From: Clostridia bacterium
GTDB lineage: Bacteria > Bacillota > DTU025
Assembly: GCA_034926675.1 (NCBI GenBank)
Contig: JAYFQW010000001.1
Coordinates: 62,001 to 126,000 of the forward strand
Length of the DNA stretch: 64,000 nt
Direction: 5' to 3'
How positions within the stretch are numbered: the stretch's first letter is position 1; every line of letters starts with the position of its first letter. Below, one piece after another: positions 17,762-26,710 of this stretch. The notes under the pieces are model-generated. The model had not been told where the DNA came from. It searched no databases and worked only from the letters and a program-made list of their open reading frames with translations. Both the position numbers and the translations under genes were made by a program.

Positions 17762-18139
17762 ATGGGCAAAGAGTTGAGCACCGGGCTGGGTCAGATCACC
17801 ATGTCTGACGATGCGATCGCCGCCTTGGCCGGCATGGCTGCAACAGAGTGTTACGGCCTTGTCGGCATGGCGTCGCGCACCTTCACAGACGGCATAGCGG
17901 AGCTCTTGGGAAGAGAGAACATATCCCGCGGAGTCGAGGTCCACGTGGAGGGCGACGACGTGTGGGTGCATCTTTATATCATTGTTGAGTATGGCACCCG
18001 CATCACCGTGGTGGCGGGAAACGTGATGGACAAAGTCAAATACGTGCTTGAAACCAGCACAGGGTTGCATGTGGCAGGGGTCAACATCACGGTCCAGGGC
18101 GTTCGAGTGGGTGCGGACGGAAAGGAACGACGCAAGTAA
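17762..18139 (+). CDS. Asp23/Gls24 family protein (YloU)
   Basis: This 125-aa protein belongs to the Asp23/DUF322 family of small envelope-stress proteins. It shows the pattern GQITMSDDAIAALAGMAATE near residues 10-30, a central VHVEGDDVWVHLYIIVEYG strand pair, and NITVQGVR near the end. The start ATG 17762 lies after GGAGG (17751-17755). An open frame reaching further upstream lacks a ribosome binding site. The stop codon overlaps the next start (TAATG), so it is coupled to fakA, as in the yloU-yloV pair of Bacillus. Its exact function is not established. Confidence 0.92.
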   Translation: MGKELSTGLGQITMSDDAIAALAGMAATECYGLVGMASRTFTDGIAELLGRENISRGVEVHVEGDDVWVHLYIIVEYGTRITVVAGNVMDKVKYVLETSTGLHVAGVNITVQGVRVGADGKERRK

Positions 18140-19857
18140 TGGCTGGAGCGATGCACAGTCATGGCCCTCAAGTGATGACCCTGGATGGGCAGACCCTTCT
18201 TCAGGCATTCGCGGCTGGGGCGGCATGGCTTGGTGAAAATAAGAGTATAATCGACTCACTGAATGTTTTCCCTGTTCCCGACGGAGATACCGGAACGAAC
18301 ATGTACCTCACGGTATCATCTGCGCTGAAAGAGGCGCAGAAAGTGAAGGCCGGCTCCGTCGGATCTGTCGCCGATGCGATAGCGATGGGTTCGCTCATGG
18401 GAGCGAGGGGCAACTCAGGCGTCATATTCTCGCAGCTCATGAGGGGATTCTCGAAGAAGCTCCACGGGCTTGCCACGGTCGGTCCCCACGATTTCGCTGC
18501 TGCGCTCACCGAGGCATCTTCAGTTGCTTACAAGGCGGTCATGAAGCCAGTTGAGGGCACTATACTTACGGTGGCAAGAATGGGCGCCCGGGCAGGAGTC
18601 CAGGCCGCCAGGGACGGAAATGACATTAATGCAGTCCTCGCTGCCGCTCTTCGGCAGGGGGAAGCCACCCTCGAGAAGACTCCAGAGATGCTTCCTACCC
18701 TGAAGGAAGCCGGCGTGGTCGATGCGGGTGGAAAGGGGCTCATCATCTTTCTGGAGGGATTCGCCCGTGGGCTTCGCGGCGAATCCGCCGAGGCCATCCT
18801 AACAGCAGAAACACGTCCCGGAGCGCAGGTCGCGCCGGAGGTTCCAGCCAAGGCGCATGCAGCAGTAGCGCACGCGCCGAAGCAGAAGATCGAGTTCACA
18901 TACTGTACCGAGCTGATTGTGCGCGGCACAGAGCTGGACACGGAGGCTATCAAACGGTCTCTGGCTGCTGCGGTGAAGGGTGATTCCACCCTGGTGGTCG
19001 GCGGTCCGGATACTGTGAAGGTGCACATGCACACGAATTTCCCAGGCAAGATCCTTGAGGCGTGCGTTGCGCACGGCTCGCTCCATGAGATCCACATCAA
19101 CAACATGGAGGACCAGAACGAGGAGTTCGCCGCAGTGGGAGGCGCGCAGCCTGAGGGGGCGCCCCTTGCCGCGCCGGTCAAACGTCCGTCTAGGGATATG
19201 GGGATTGTGGCCGTAGCATCGGGAGACGGGATCGAGATGATCCTCAAAAGCCTCGGTGTTGACGTGGTCGTAACCGGCGGCCAAACAATGAACCCGAGCA
19301 TCCAGGATATCGCCGCCGCGGTGCGAACAGCGGGCGCCCGCGAGGTCGTGGTGCTTCCGAACAACGGGAACGTTGTGCTCACCGCCAGGCAGGCCTCTGA
19401 AGTCCCAGACATCAGCGATGTTGCTGTGCACGTGGTGCCCACCAAGACCGTGCCTCAAGGGCTAGCTGCGCTTCTCGCAATGTCGCCGTCTGCGCCTACA
19501 TCTGAGAACGTGGCGAGGATGGTGGATGCCATTGCGAAGGTGAGGAGCGGAGAGATCACCTACGCTGTGCGGGATTCGAAGGCTAACGGGTTCACCATTC
19601 ATGAGAATGATGTAATAGGCCTGGCGGATGGGACCATCAAGGCAGTTGGACAGGATCTCGGCGAGGTCTTCCGGGAGCTTTTCGGAGCGATGCACTCAAG
19701 CGAGGACGAGATCGTCACCGTACTATATGGGGCGGGAGTCACTGAAGCGGAAGCGGAGGCGCTTGTTGAGGCCATGCGGGAGCAGTACTCCGATATCGAA
19801 TTCGAGCTTCAATACGGTGGGCAGCCACTGTATTTTTACCTCGTGTCGGTTGAGTGA
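18139..19857 (+). CDS. fakA: Fatty acid kinase catalytic subunit FakA (YloV, DAK2 domain)
   Basis: FakA phosphorylates fatty acids bound to FakB, giving acyl-phosphate for phospholipid synthesis. The 572-aa protein has an N-terminal DhaL-type ATP-binding domain (NVFPVPDGDTGTNM with metal-binding aspartates near residue 50, GSLMGARGNSGVIFSQ near 95). A middle domain (TYCTELIVRG, VHMHTNFPG) and a C-terminal DegV-like portion follow. It sits directly before a degV/fakB gene, so both parts of the kinase are adjacent here. The pairing with plsX at 26.7 kb, which uses acyl-phosphate chemistry, is consistent. Confidence 0.93.
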   Translation: MAGAMHSHGPQVMTLDGQTLLQAFAAGAAWLGENKSIIDSLNVFPVPDGDTGTNMYLTVSSALKEAQKVKAGSVGSVADAIAMGSLMGARGNSGVIFSQLMRGFSKKLHGLATVGPHDFAAALTEASSVAYKAVMKPVEGTILTVARMGARAGVQAARDGNDINAVLAAALRQGEATLEKTPEMLPTLKEAGVVDAGGKGLIIFLEGFARGLRGESAEAILTAETRPGAQVAPEVPAKAHAAVAHAPKQKIEFTYCTELIVRGTELDTEAIKRSLAAAVKGDSTLVVGGPDTVKVHMHTNFPGKILEACVAHGSLHEIHINNMEDQNEEFAAVGGAQPEGAPLAAPVKRPSRDMGIVAVASGDGIEMILKSLGVDVVVTGGQTMNPSIQDIAAAVRTAGAREVVVLPNNGNVVLTARQASEVPDISDVAVHVVPTKTVPQGLAALLAMSPSAPTSENVARMVDAIAKVRSGEITYAVRDSKANGFTIHENDVIGLADGTIKAVGQDLGEVFRELFGAMHSSEDEIVTVLYGAGVTEAEAEALVEAMREQYSDIEFELQYGGQPLYFYLVSVE

Positions 19858-19874
19858 GGAGGTAAACAGTCGTT

Positions 19875-20729
19875 ATGACAAGAATCGCTATTGTCACTGA
19901 CAGCAGCTCCGATCTTACGCTCGACATCTGCAAAGAGAACAACATAGCCATGGTTCCACTCACTGTGCACTTCGGATCGGAGAGCTACATCGACAGGGTG
20001 GAGATCACAAGCGCTCAGTTCTTCGAGAAGCTTGTGGCGAGCTCAGTGATGCCCAAGACCAGTCAGCCATCGCCTGCGGATTTCGAGAAGGTCTACAGAC
20101 AGATCCTAGAGGACCACGACTACGTATTCTCTGTGCACATCTCATCCAGTATGAGCGGAACCTGCCAGAGTGCAATGATAGCAGCTGAGGCCGTCAATCC
20201 CGGGTCCATCGAAGTGATCGATGGGCGTGCAGTCTCCCTTGTGACCGGCCTGATGGTTCTGAGCGCCGCTGAGGGCGTTCGGGCTGGGGAAAGCGTGGAG
20301 GAGATTCGCAACCGCATTCACTTCGTGATGGACAACTTCGGACTGTACTGGACCCTCGATACTCTTGAATACCTGCGAAAAAATGGGCGCATCGGCCGCG
20401 CCACTGCGTTCATCGGAGGCTTGCTATCAATCAAGCCGATCATGTCGATCACCGATGGAGAGATATCCGGAGTGGAGAGAGTTCGCGGCGTCAGCAGGGT
20501 GTTTCCACGCATCATCGAGCTGATGGAGGCCGACATCGCACCGGGATCGCCCATCGATGTGGTGGTTCTTCACGCCGCAGACGAGGTTCAGGGCTGCCAG
20601 TGGATGAACGAGGTCAAGTCGAGGTTCAACTGTCGACGGCTGTGGCTCACTGAGTGCGGTCCCATCGTTGGTACGCACGCAGGCCCTGGCACCATGGCTG
20701 TGGCCTGGCGCCCCAGCATTATTAAGTAG
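19875..20729 (+). CDS. fakB: DegV family fatty acid-binding protein (FakB)
   Basis: DegV/FakB proteins hold a fatty acid while FakA phosphorylates it. The 284-aa protein starts TRIAIVTDSSSDLTLD, with the TSQPSPADFEKVY motif near residue 60, SSSMSGTCQSA near 90, LRKNGRIGRATAFIGGLLSIKP in the middle, and GPIVGTHAGPGTMAVAW at the C-terminus. These are hallmark lipid-binding positions. GAGGAGG lies just before ATG 19875, only 17 nt after fakA. Fatty acid specificity cannot be inferred. Confidence 0.92.
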   Translation: MTRIAIVTDSSSDLTLDICKENNIAMVPLTVHFGSESYIDRVEITSAQFFEKLVASSVMPKTSQPSPADFEKVYRQILEDHDYVFSVHISSSMSGTCQSAMIAAEAVNPGSIEVIDGRAVSLVTGLMVLSAAEGVRAGESVEEIRNRIHFVMDNFGLYWTLDTLEYLRKNGRIGRATAFIGGLLSIKPIMSITDGEISGVERVRGVSRVFPRIIELMEADIAPGSPIDVVVLHAADEVQGCQWMNEVKSRFNCRRLWLTECGPIVGTHAGPGTMAVAWRPSIIK

Positions 20730-20730
20730 C

Positions 20731-21288
20731 ATGAGGGTCATAGCTGGCGCAGCGAAAGGCCGACGACTGGCATCTCCATCTGGCAGGTCCACCAGACCCA
20801 CATCAGACAGAGTGAAGGAATCGGTCTTTGGAATCCTCGGCGATCTCGTTGAGGGTTCGTGTGTGCTTGACTTATACGCAGGCGCGGGTTCACTTGGAAT
20901 CGAGGCGCTTTCGAGGGGCGCATCGAACTGCGTATTCGTGGATCACGACAGGACAGCGTGCGACGCCATAAGGCGCAACCTCGATGTGCTGGGTATGCTC
21001 TCTAGGGGCACGATCGTTCGCGATGATGTGGAACGCTTCATCAGGCGCGGAGCTCTTGGGAGAATGTATGGCATTGTGTTTGCTGATCCACCATATGAAA
21101 TGGACAGCCTTTCGGAGCTCCTGAACCTGATGAATGGCACGGGGATTCTTTCCGAGCGGGCAGTGATCGTGCTCGAATACTCATCTCGGGCGGGGGCCAT
21201 CCGCAGTGACGGCCCTCTCGAGTGCGTGAGACAGGAATCCTACGGAGATACACGAGTCTCTTTTCATAGGCTGTCGTCGGAGGGATGA
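20731..21288 (+). CDS. rsmD: 16S rRNA (guanine966-N2)-methyltransferase RsmD
   Basis: RsmD methylates G966 of 16S rRNA. The 185-aa protein starts MRVIAGAAKGRRLASP, has the SAM-binding motif VLDLYAGAGSLGIEALSRGA near residue 45, and the catalytic FADPPYEM near 115. ATG 20731 follows the fakB stop by one base; an open frame upstream lies inside fakB and is ignored. The rsmD-coaD order is widely conserved and is kept here. Confidence 0.95.
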   Translation: MRVIAGAAKGRRLASPSGRSTRPTSDRVKESVFGILGDLVEGSCVLDLYAGAGSLGIEALSRGASNCVFVDHDRTACDAIRRNLDVLGMLSRGTIVRDDVERFIRRGALGRMYGIVFADPPYEMDSLSELLNLMNGTGILSERAVIVLEYSSRAGAIRSDGPLECVRQESYGDTRVSFHRLSSEG

Positions 21289-21291
21289 TAG

Positions 21292-21780
21292 TTGACCGTA
21301 GCGATATGCCCAGGCAGCTTCGATCCGATCACCATGGGCCACATCGACATTATCAAGCGAGCCGCAGCCATATACGACAGGGTGATCGTCGCGATACTTG
21401 AGAACTCGGGCAAGGCCCACCTTTTCTCCATTGAGGAACGGCTCGAGATGCTCCGAACAGCCTGCGCTCATATTCCCAACGTTGAGGTGGATCATTTCGA
21501 AGGTCTTCTCGTCGACTATGCGAGGTCGAGAGGATCTCGCCTGGTTGTGAAAGGCCTTCGCGCAGTATCCGACTTCGAACTGGAGTTTACAATGGCCCTC
21601 ATGAACAGAAGACTCGACCCATCGCTGGAGACTGTCTTTGTTGCGACATCGTCAGAGTATTCTTTCCTGAGTTCCAGCATGGTGAAGGAAGTCGCCCGAC
21701 TCGGAGGGGACGTCCGCGGGCTGGTGCCTGACTCGCTGTTGGCGCGCGTGCAGGCGCGTTGCATGGAAAAGGGCAGGTGA
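21292..21780 (+). CDS. coaD: Phosphopantetheine adenylyltransferase
   Basis: CoaD transfers AMP to 4'-phosphopantetheine, the penultimate step of coenzyme A synthesis. The 162-aa protein has the nucleotidyltransferase signature PGSFDPITMGHIDI (residues 6-19), the KGLRAVSDFE block near 87, and SSEYSFLSSSMVKEVA near 122. The TTG start at 21292 is preceded by GGAGGGATGATAG, 3 nt after rsmD. Confidence 0.96.
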   Translation: MTVAICPGSFDPITMGHIDIIKRAAAIYDRVIVAILENSGKAHLFSIEERLEMLRTACAHIPNVEVDHFEGLLVDYARSRGSRLVVKGLRAVSDFELEFTMALMNRRLDPSLETVFVATSSEYSFLSSSMVKEVARLGGDVRGLVPDSLLARVQARCMEKGR

Positions 21781-21784
21781 TATC

Positions 21785-22246
21785 GTGGTCAAGCAGTCGG
21801 TGGTAGAGTGCCTCGACAAGATGGAGAGCATCATCGAGTCTGCAAGCAAGGTTCCCCTATCAAGCAAGCGCGTCGTGGACGGAGTCGAACTCCTAGAGCT
21901 TATCGACAAGGTCAGAATCGCTCTCCCTGAGGAGATACGACAGGCGGAGACGCTCATAGCAGAACGGAACAGGATAGCATATGAGACGCCATATCCTGAG
22001 TCCGCAGCCCCACGCCAGGCGTCTGCCTTCAGCGAGGCCTTGGCCGATGCCAGAGAAGAGGCCGGCCGGATCGTCGAGGAGGCGAGGAGAGAGGCTGCGG
22101 AAGTGCGCTCCGGCGCGGATGAGTATGCGGAGTCCACACTGTCTTCTCTCGAGGATACTCTGGAGAAGACGGCCGCGGTGGTGCGCAAGGGAATCGAGGA
22201 ACTGGGACGACGAAACCAAGGGCCGGTCCAGGGGCGTCCCAGCTAG
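21785..22246 (+). CDS. Coiled-coil protein of unknown function
   Basis: The 153-aa product starts at GTG 21785, 4 nt after coaD. Its middle and C-terminus form a charged Ala/Glu/Arg-rich heptad-like helix (EALADAREEAGRIVEEARRE), resembling ATP synthase b-type or DivIVA-type coiled coils. The first 70 residues contain a conserved-looking block DGVELLELIDKVRIALPEEI. It has no signal peptide or membrane segment. A gene of this kind between coaD and ylbJ is, as I recall, common in clostridia, but I cannot name a function. Confidence 0.75.
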   Translation: MVKQSVVECLDKMESIIESASKVPLSSKRVVDGVELLELIDKVRIALPEEIRQAETLIAERNRIAYETPYPESAAPRQASAFSEALADAREEAGRIVEEARREAAEVRSGADEYAESTLSSLEDTLEKTAAVVRKGIEELGRRNQGPVQGRPS

Positions 22247-22268
22247 ACTCGCCCTGCCAAGAACGGGG

Positions 22269-23501
22269 TCAGCGGCGGACCCGGAAGGCAGTGTATCGAG
22301 GCTTCGCGAGAGCCGCGAGCACAACTGTTGCTGCTGCGCCGAACCCCATGAGCTTTCCGAGGCTTGCGCATGAGTTCAGGAGCGTTGACACGAAACCCGG
22401 ATACGTGTATGCTGCCCCGACCGCGAGTACGGTATTGTCGGCGAGAGGCCAGATTCGCATGAGCACAATTGCTGCCGCCCCGGCGAGGGCGGCGTGCACA
22501 GTTCGGGCCGCTAGGTAGGGAGTCAGCCGGACATCAGTGCCGAACACCATGCTGGCGACCTGCGCGAACACTGAGAGGCCGCTCCATGCGATTATGGCGC
22601 TGGTTGCTACAACTCTCTGGGCGATGGGGGCGGCTGCGCGGCTCGCGAGTTCGGAGCCTATTGTGATCTCGAAGAAGCCGCTTACGAGCGGGGAGATGAT
22701 CTTGTTCGACACTCCGAGCGGCGACAGGATCGCCGCTATGGGCGCTGATATCAGCTCGGTTCCGTGGAACACTGCGAGAACACGGACGATGACGGAGAAG
22801 ACCATGATGCATCCTCCCACGAGGAGGAGGGTGTTCACTGATTCCCTGATGGAATCCCCGAATATCTGCCCAAAGGAACGGCTATCCTGTTTTCGTGCTG
22901 TGTACAGCTCATGGGCAGCCCTTGACAGCAGGGACTCGCCGCGGCGATAGAGTTCGGTGGGCCTTTCGTCTTCAGCCCTGCCGTAGAACTTGAGCAGGAA
23001 CCCCAGGAGTATCGCCGATATGTAGTGAGACGCGGCCAAGAGCGGACCGAGACGTGGTGCGTGGAACATCCCAACGGCCACGGCGCCTGCCATGAACAGA
23101 GGGTCCGCGGTGTTTGTGAAAGAGACTAGCCTCTCTGCTTCCACGCGGGAGCAGAGGCCCTCGCGGCGGAGCCTTGCAGTTATCCGTGCTCCCATTGGGT
23201 ATCCTGAGGCTAGCCCCATGGCCAGGGCGAAGGCGCCTACCCCTGGAGAGCCGAAGAGGGGCCGCATGAGCGGTTCGAGGAGTGCGCCTATGAAATGGAC
23301 GACTCCGAGGCCCATCAGGACCTCAGATGCTACGAAGAACGGCAGTAGCGCGGGAAACACGATTTCCCACCACACGCGTAGGCCATCGAGGGATGCTCGG
23401 AAGGACACCTCTGGAAGTGCGATTATGGCGATGGTGATCAGCGCGGCGAATGAAGCTGCTGCGTACACGCTTCTTCGCCTTGGTTCGAGGCGCGTTCTCA
23501 T
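22269..23501 (-). CDS. ylbJ: Sporulation integral membrane protein YlbJ
   Basis: YlbJ is a polytopic mother-cell membrane protein needed for normal spore cortex and outer layers. The 410-aa product has multiple hydrophobic helices and Gate-domain repeats of the nucleoside-recognition type (VWWEIVFPALLPFFVASEVL near residue 45 and a second GFFEITIGSELASR near 265). The ATG at 23501 (minus strand) lies after GGGAGTG. It converges on the coaD-distal coiled-coil gene with a 22-nt gap and diverges from the LysM protein gene. In Bacillus the gene is sigma-E dependent; no clear sigma-E promoter could be assigned here. Confidence 0.88.
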   Translation of the reverse strand: MRTRLEPRRRSVYAAASFAALITIAIIALPEVSFRASLDGLRVWWEIVFPALLPFFVASEVLMGLGVVHFIGALLEPLMRPLFGSPGVGAFALAMGLASGYPMGARITARLRREGLCSRVEAERLVSFTNTADPLFMAGAVAVGMFHAPRLGPLLAASHYISAILLGFLLKFYGRAEDERPTELYRRGESLLSRAAHELYTARKQDSRSFGQIFGDSIRESVNTLLLVGGCIMVFSVIVRVLAVFHGTELISAPIAAILSPLGVSNKIISPLVSGFFEITIGSELASRAAAPIAQRVVATSAIIAWSGLSVFAQVASMVFGTDVRLTPYLAARTVHAALAGAAAIVLMRIWPLADNTVLAVGAAYTYPGFVSTLLNSCASLGKLMGFGAAATVVLAALAKPRYTAFRVRR

Positions 23502-23636
23502 GTGAATTCCACTCCCTTCGGCGCGACGGGTCGTCCTCGTATCTATATTTGCAGCCCGGTGTGCGTATGCTGAAGGAGTTTCGTGAGAGCGGTAGAATAG
23601 AAATCGATATGGTTCCGACGGGGGGCTGGATCGTCG

Positions 23637-24566
23637 ATGATAGGATCACCCGCGTCTACGAGGATACATCTGGGTCGAACAGTGCTGCTGGCGTTGCTGG
23701 CGGCATCCTGTGTCAGCGGGGCGGTGATCGCTCTCGTGCCGGGGCGCGTGTGCGCCGCAGAGAACAAGGCGCCAGCGCAGACTTTGCGAAAGGGCGACCG
23801 AGGAGAGTATGTGTGCGAGTTGCAGGAGTACCTCAGCCTTGCCGGGTGTCTTAAAGGCGTATCAGATGGGGTGTTTGGCCCTGCTACCCACAGCGCGGTC
23901 GTGAAGTTCCAGTCGGACCATGGTATACTGGCAGATGGAATCGTGGGCCCCATGACGTGGGCTGCCCTGGCTAAGGGGACCGGGCCGAAGGAGTCTCGCT
24001 CCTACGTGGTGGCGCAGGGCGACACCATGTACGGTATCGCCAAAAAGTTCGGAGTGAGTGTTGAGGCGATAGCTTCTGCGTCCGGGGTTGCCAAGCCGGA
24101 GATGATTCGTCCTGGCCAGAAGCTAGTCATACCGGTGTCATCGTCCGCCTCATCTAGGGCTCAGTCAGGCCGTGGGAATGTGGAGTTGCTTGCGTGGGCT
24201 GATGCTGCCAAAGTCTTTGTGAGCAGGGCCACGATTACTGACGTAGCCAGCGGGCTTTCCTTCAATGTGCAGAGGCGCGGTGGGCACAACCATGCCGACG
24301 CGGAGCCTCTCACGGCGGCGGATACTGAAGTCTTCCGGAGAATCGTGGGCGGCGCCTGGTCGTGGGAGCGGAGGGCCGTGATTGTAACCGTCGGCGTTCG
24401 CAGGATCGCTGCTTCGATCAACTGCTGTCCCCATGGTGGGCAGGCGATCCGGGGCAACGGCTTCGATGGGCACTTCTGCGTGCATTTCCTGGGGTCGCGC
24501 ACTCATGCCAGTGACTTGGTGGATCCGGATCATCAGCGTATGGTCCGTGTGGCCGCGGGCAGGTAG
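23637..24566 (+). CDS. Secreted peptidoglycan-binding/LysM protein with His/Cys-rich C-terminal domain
   Basis: The 309-aa protein has an N-terminal hydrophobic signal (about residues 12-40, ending VCAAEN). A peptidoglycan-binding_1 domain follows (RKGDRGEYVCELQEYL to GPMTWAALAKG), then a LysM repeat (SYVVAQGDTMYGIAKKFGVS...IRPGQKLVIP, about 121-167). The last 130 residues form a domain with many His/Cys: NHADAEPLTAADT, CCPHGG, HFCVHFLGSRTH. I have a recollection of this module in clostridial wall proteins, but its activity is unknown. The start is ATG 23637 with GGGGGG about 11 nt upstream. It may be a cortex- or cell-wall-associated protein, given its divergence from ylbJ. A terminator follows. 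Confidence 0.85.
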   Translation: MIGSPASTRIHLGRTVLLALLAASCVSGAVIALVPGRVCAAENKAPAQTLRKGDRGEYVCELQEYLSLAGCLKGVSDGVFGPATHSAVVKFQSDHGILADGIVGPMTWAALAKGTGPKESRSYVVAQGDTMYGIAKKFGVSVEAIASASGVAKPEMIRPGQKLVIPVSSSASSRAQSGRGNVELLAWADAAKVFVSRATITDVASGLSFNVQRRGGHNHADAEPLTAADTEVFRRIVGGAWSWERRAVIVTVGVRRIAASINCCPHGGQAIRGNGFDGHFCVHFLGSRTHASDLVDPDHQRMVRVAAGR

Positions 24567-24603
24567 AGATGCCGTTCGCACCTGACGTTGGTTCGCGTTT
24601 CGC

Positions 24604-24631
24604 AACATGGCGCAGGCCATGTTTTCTTTTT
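24604..24631 (+). terminator. Intrinsic terminator before ackA
   Basis: AACATGGC-GCAG-GCCATGTT (24604-24623) is followed by TTCTTTTT. It isolates the wall-protein gene from ackA. Confidence 0.92.
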
Positions 24632-24655
24632 GAACGCTGAGGAGGTCTATGTTCG

Positions 24656-25873
24656 ATGAAGATTCTGGTCGTCAATTGCGGCAGTTCGTCGGTGAAGTAT
24701 CAGCTTTTCGACATGTCGGATGAGTCGTGCCTCGCCCGCGGAGGAGTGGAGAGAGTCGGGACGCCAGAGGCTTTCCTGGTCCATCGGCCGAACGGAAAAG
24801 GAAAGACTCAACTCAAGGTGGACGCGCCCGATCACGAGCGTGCCCTAGACGCTGTCTTCCGGGCTTTGGTCGATCCAGCGATAGGTGTGATCGGCGATCT
24901 CTCGGAGATATCCTCCATAGGCCACAGGGTTGTTCACGGAGGAGAGAGATTTGCCGGATCGGTGCTGATCGATTCCGAAGTGATGCAGGCCTTGATCGAC
25001 TGCCAGGATCTGGCGCCGCTTCACAACCCCCCGAACATCATGGGCATCGAGGCGTGCAGGCGGCTCATGCCAAGTCTTCCCATGGTGGGAGTGTTCGACA
25101 CGGCGTTCCATCAGACCATGCCAAAAGAGGCTTTCATGTACGCGCTTCCGTACGAGATGTACAGAAAGTACGGTGTGAGGCGCTACGGATTCCATGGCAC
25201 GTCCCATAGGTACGTGGCCGGGCGGGCCGCTGGCCTCCTTGGGCGACCAATTGAGGAGATTAGCATCGCAACTTGCCATCTTGGCAACGGCTCGAGCGTC
25301 GCTGCTGTCAAAGGCGGCAAGTCGATCGATACGAGCATGGGTTTCACACCCCTAGAAGGGCTCGTCATGGGAACGCGGTCAGGCGACATCGATCCTGCGA
25401 TCGTGTCCTTCCTCTGCGAGAAACTCGGCAAGAGCGCAAGTGAAGTGGTCCTTGGCTACCTGAACAAGAAGTCCGGGGTGTTGGGGCTTTCTGGTGGACT
25501 GTCCAATGATTTTCGCGATCTCGAGGAGGCCGCTTCGAAAGGCCACGAGCTTGCTCAGCTTGCGCTGGATGTGTTCGCCTACAGGGTGGCGAAGTACATT
25601 GGGGCGTATGCTGTTGCCATGGGCGCTCTGGATGGCATCGTCTTTACGGCCGGAGTCGGCCAGAACTCCGGGGATATGCGAAGGCGCATATGCGACAGGC
25701 TTGGATTCTTTGGGGTCCGGCTCGACGTGGAGAAGAATACATCGAGAAGTGTTGAGCAGATAATATCCCTGCCCGGATCGGGTGTTGCTGTCATGGTGAT
25801 CCCGACCGATGAGGAGATAACTATAGCTCGGGATACCGCGGAGCTTGTCGGCAAGCTGCGGTCTGGGTCCTGA
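24656..25873 (+). CDS. ackA: Acetate kinase
   Basis: AckA converts acetyl phosphate and ADP to acetate and ATP, a main energy-yielding step in fermenters. The 405-aa protein starts MKILVVNCGSSSVKYQLFD and carries GHRVVHGGERF near residue 85, the FDTAFHQTMP block near 145, RRYGFHGTSHRYV near 173, and LGNGSSVAAVKGGKS and DTSMGFTPLEGLVMGTRSGD near 205-240. GAGGAGG lies 10 nt upstream of the ATG. No phosphotransacetylase gene is adjacent in this window. Confidence 0.97.
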   Translation: MKILVVNCGSSSVKYQLFDMSDESCLARGGVERVGTPEAFLVHRPNGKGKTQLKVDAPDHERALDAVFRALVDPAIGVIGDLSEISSIGHRVVHGGERFAGSVLIDSEVMQALIDCQDLAPLHNPPNIMGIEACRRLMPSLPMVGVFDTAFHQTMPKEAFMYALPYEMYRKYGVRRYGFHGTSHRYVAGRAAGLLGRPIEEISIATCHLGNGSSVAAVKGGKSIDTSMGFTPLEGLVMGTRSGDIDPAIVSFLCEKLGKSASEVVLGYLNKKSGVLGLSGGLSNDFRDLEEAASKGHELAQLALDVFAYRVAKYIGAYAVAMGALDGIVFTAGVGQNSGDMRRRICDRLGFFGVRLDVEKNTSRSVEQIISLPGSGVAVMVIPTDEEITIARDTAELVGKLRSGS

Positions 25874-25887
25874 CAGAGGTGGATCTG

Positions 25888-26358
25888 ATGCGCATTGACG
25901 TGGAGTCACTTCGAGGGGAGAAAGGCGCCTCTGTGTCCCTCGACCTCGTGGAGGAGTTCCTTCCCCTCGATCTTCAGCGTTCGGAGATTAGATTCATGGA
26001 GCCTTTGCGCTTCGTTGGGCAGGCGACTAATACAGGTCAGAGGATCGTGATCACGGGCTACGCGACCGGGCGTGGAACGGCCACTTGCGACAGGTGCCTG
26101 GGAGAGTTCACAATGGATTTCCATGTCCCTTTCGCTGAGTCGTACTACAGGCGAGATGAAGCCCCATCTGCCGTGGACGAAGATGAGGGAGTCTACGATG
26201 GCGAAGTGATTGACATTGGGCCGGAGGTTGAGAAGGCCATCCTGCTTTCGCTGCCGTTCAGGATAGTCTGCAAGGAGGAGTGCCGTGGGCTGTGTCCCAC
26301 GTGTGGAAAGGACCTTAACCTTGGCGAATGTGGGTGCGCCGGCAATGATCGCGTTTGA
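25888..26358 (+). CDS. yceD: YceD/DUF177 family protein
   Basis: This 156-aa protein belongs to the DUF177 family linked to 23S rRNA accumulation or large-subunit assembly. The central CDRCLGEF and C-terminal C-rich block (CKEECRGLCPTCGKDLN...CGC) are the family's characteristic zinc-like knuckles. ATG 25888 is chosen because GAGGTGG precedes it; GTG 25879 is the far alternative. It is followed by rpmF, the usual yceD-rpmF-plsX order. Confidence 0.92.
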   Translation: MRIDVESLRGEKGASVSLDLVEEFLPLDLQRSEIRFMEPLRFVGQATNTGQRIVITGYATGRGTATCDRCLGEFTMDFHVPFAESYYRRDEAPSAVDEDEGVYDGEVIDIGPEVEKAILLSLPFRIVCKEECRGLCPTCGKDLNLGECGCAGNDRV

Positions 26359-26372
26359 GGATCGGCGGGGTC

Positions 26373-26401
26373 TTGCCTCGCTGAGCGAAGAATAGTACAA
26401 T
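26373..26401 (+). promoter_or_regulatory. Promoter upstream of rpmF
   Basis: TTGCCT (26373-26378), a 17-nt spacer and TACAAT (26396-26401) would start transcription near 26408, inside the 129-nt gap before rpmF. Confidence 0.6.
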
Positions 26402-26487
26402 AGGAAAGCTTGACGTTTTCCATTAGACTAGGGGGTGGGGAGGTTTTTCGGGGCATCTGCCAAGCGAGCCTCGAATAAACCGGAATC

Positions 26488-26667
26488 ATGGCTAATCCAA
26501 AGCAGCGATTCGGAAAGTCGCGCACTCGCAAGCGCAGAGCTAACTGGAAGGCCGAAGCCCCTTCTCTCTCCGTGTGTCCGCAGTGCAAGAAACCAAAACT
26601 CCCTCACACTGTGTGTGCGGAGTGCGGATACTACAATGGCCGAGAAGTCATCGTAGTGGCAGAGTAG
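26488..26667 (+). CDS. rpmF: 50S ribosomal protein L32
   Basis: The 59-aa L32 starts MANPKQRFGKSRTRKRRANW and carries the zinc-binding form with two cysteine pairs, CPQCKKPKLPHTVCAECG, followed by YYNGREVI. The ATG has only a weak upstream GGAA. It lies between yceD and plsX as in most Bacillota. Confidence 0.96.
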   Translation: MANPKQRFGKSRTRKRRANWKAEAPSLSVCPQCKKPKLPHTVCAECGYYNGREVIVVAE

Positions 26668-26710
26668 CGAGGGCAAAAGCAGGTTGAGCGGATTCACTCG
26701 GACTGCCACA

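Noticed and set aside
18528-19445. 305-codon open frame on the minus strand
   Set aside because: It is antisense to fakA, with a low-complexity Ser/Ala/Pro-rich translation and no recognisable domain.
23450-23854. 134-codon + strand ORF across the ylbJ start and the LysM protein gene
   Set aside because: It is in a different frame from the signal peptide and peptidoglycan-binding domain, and has no domain features.
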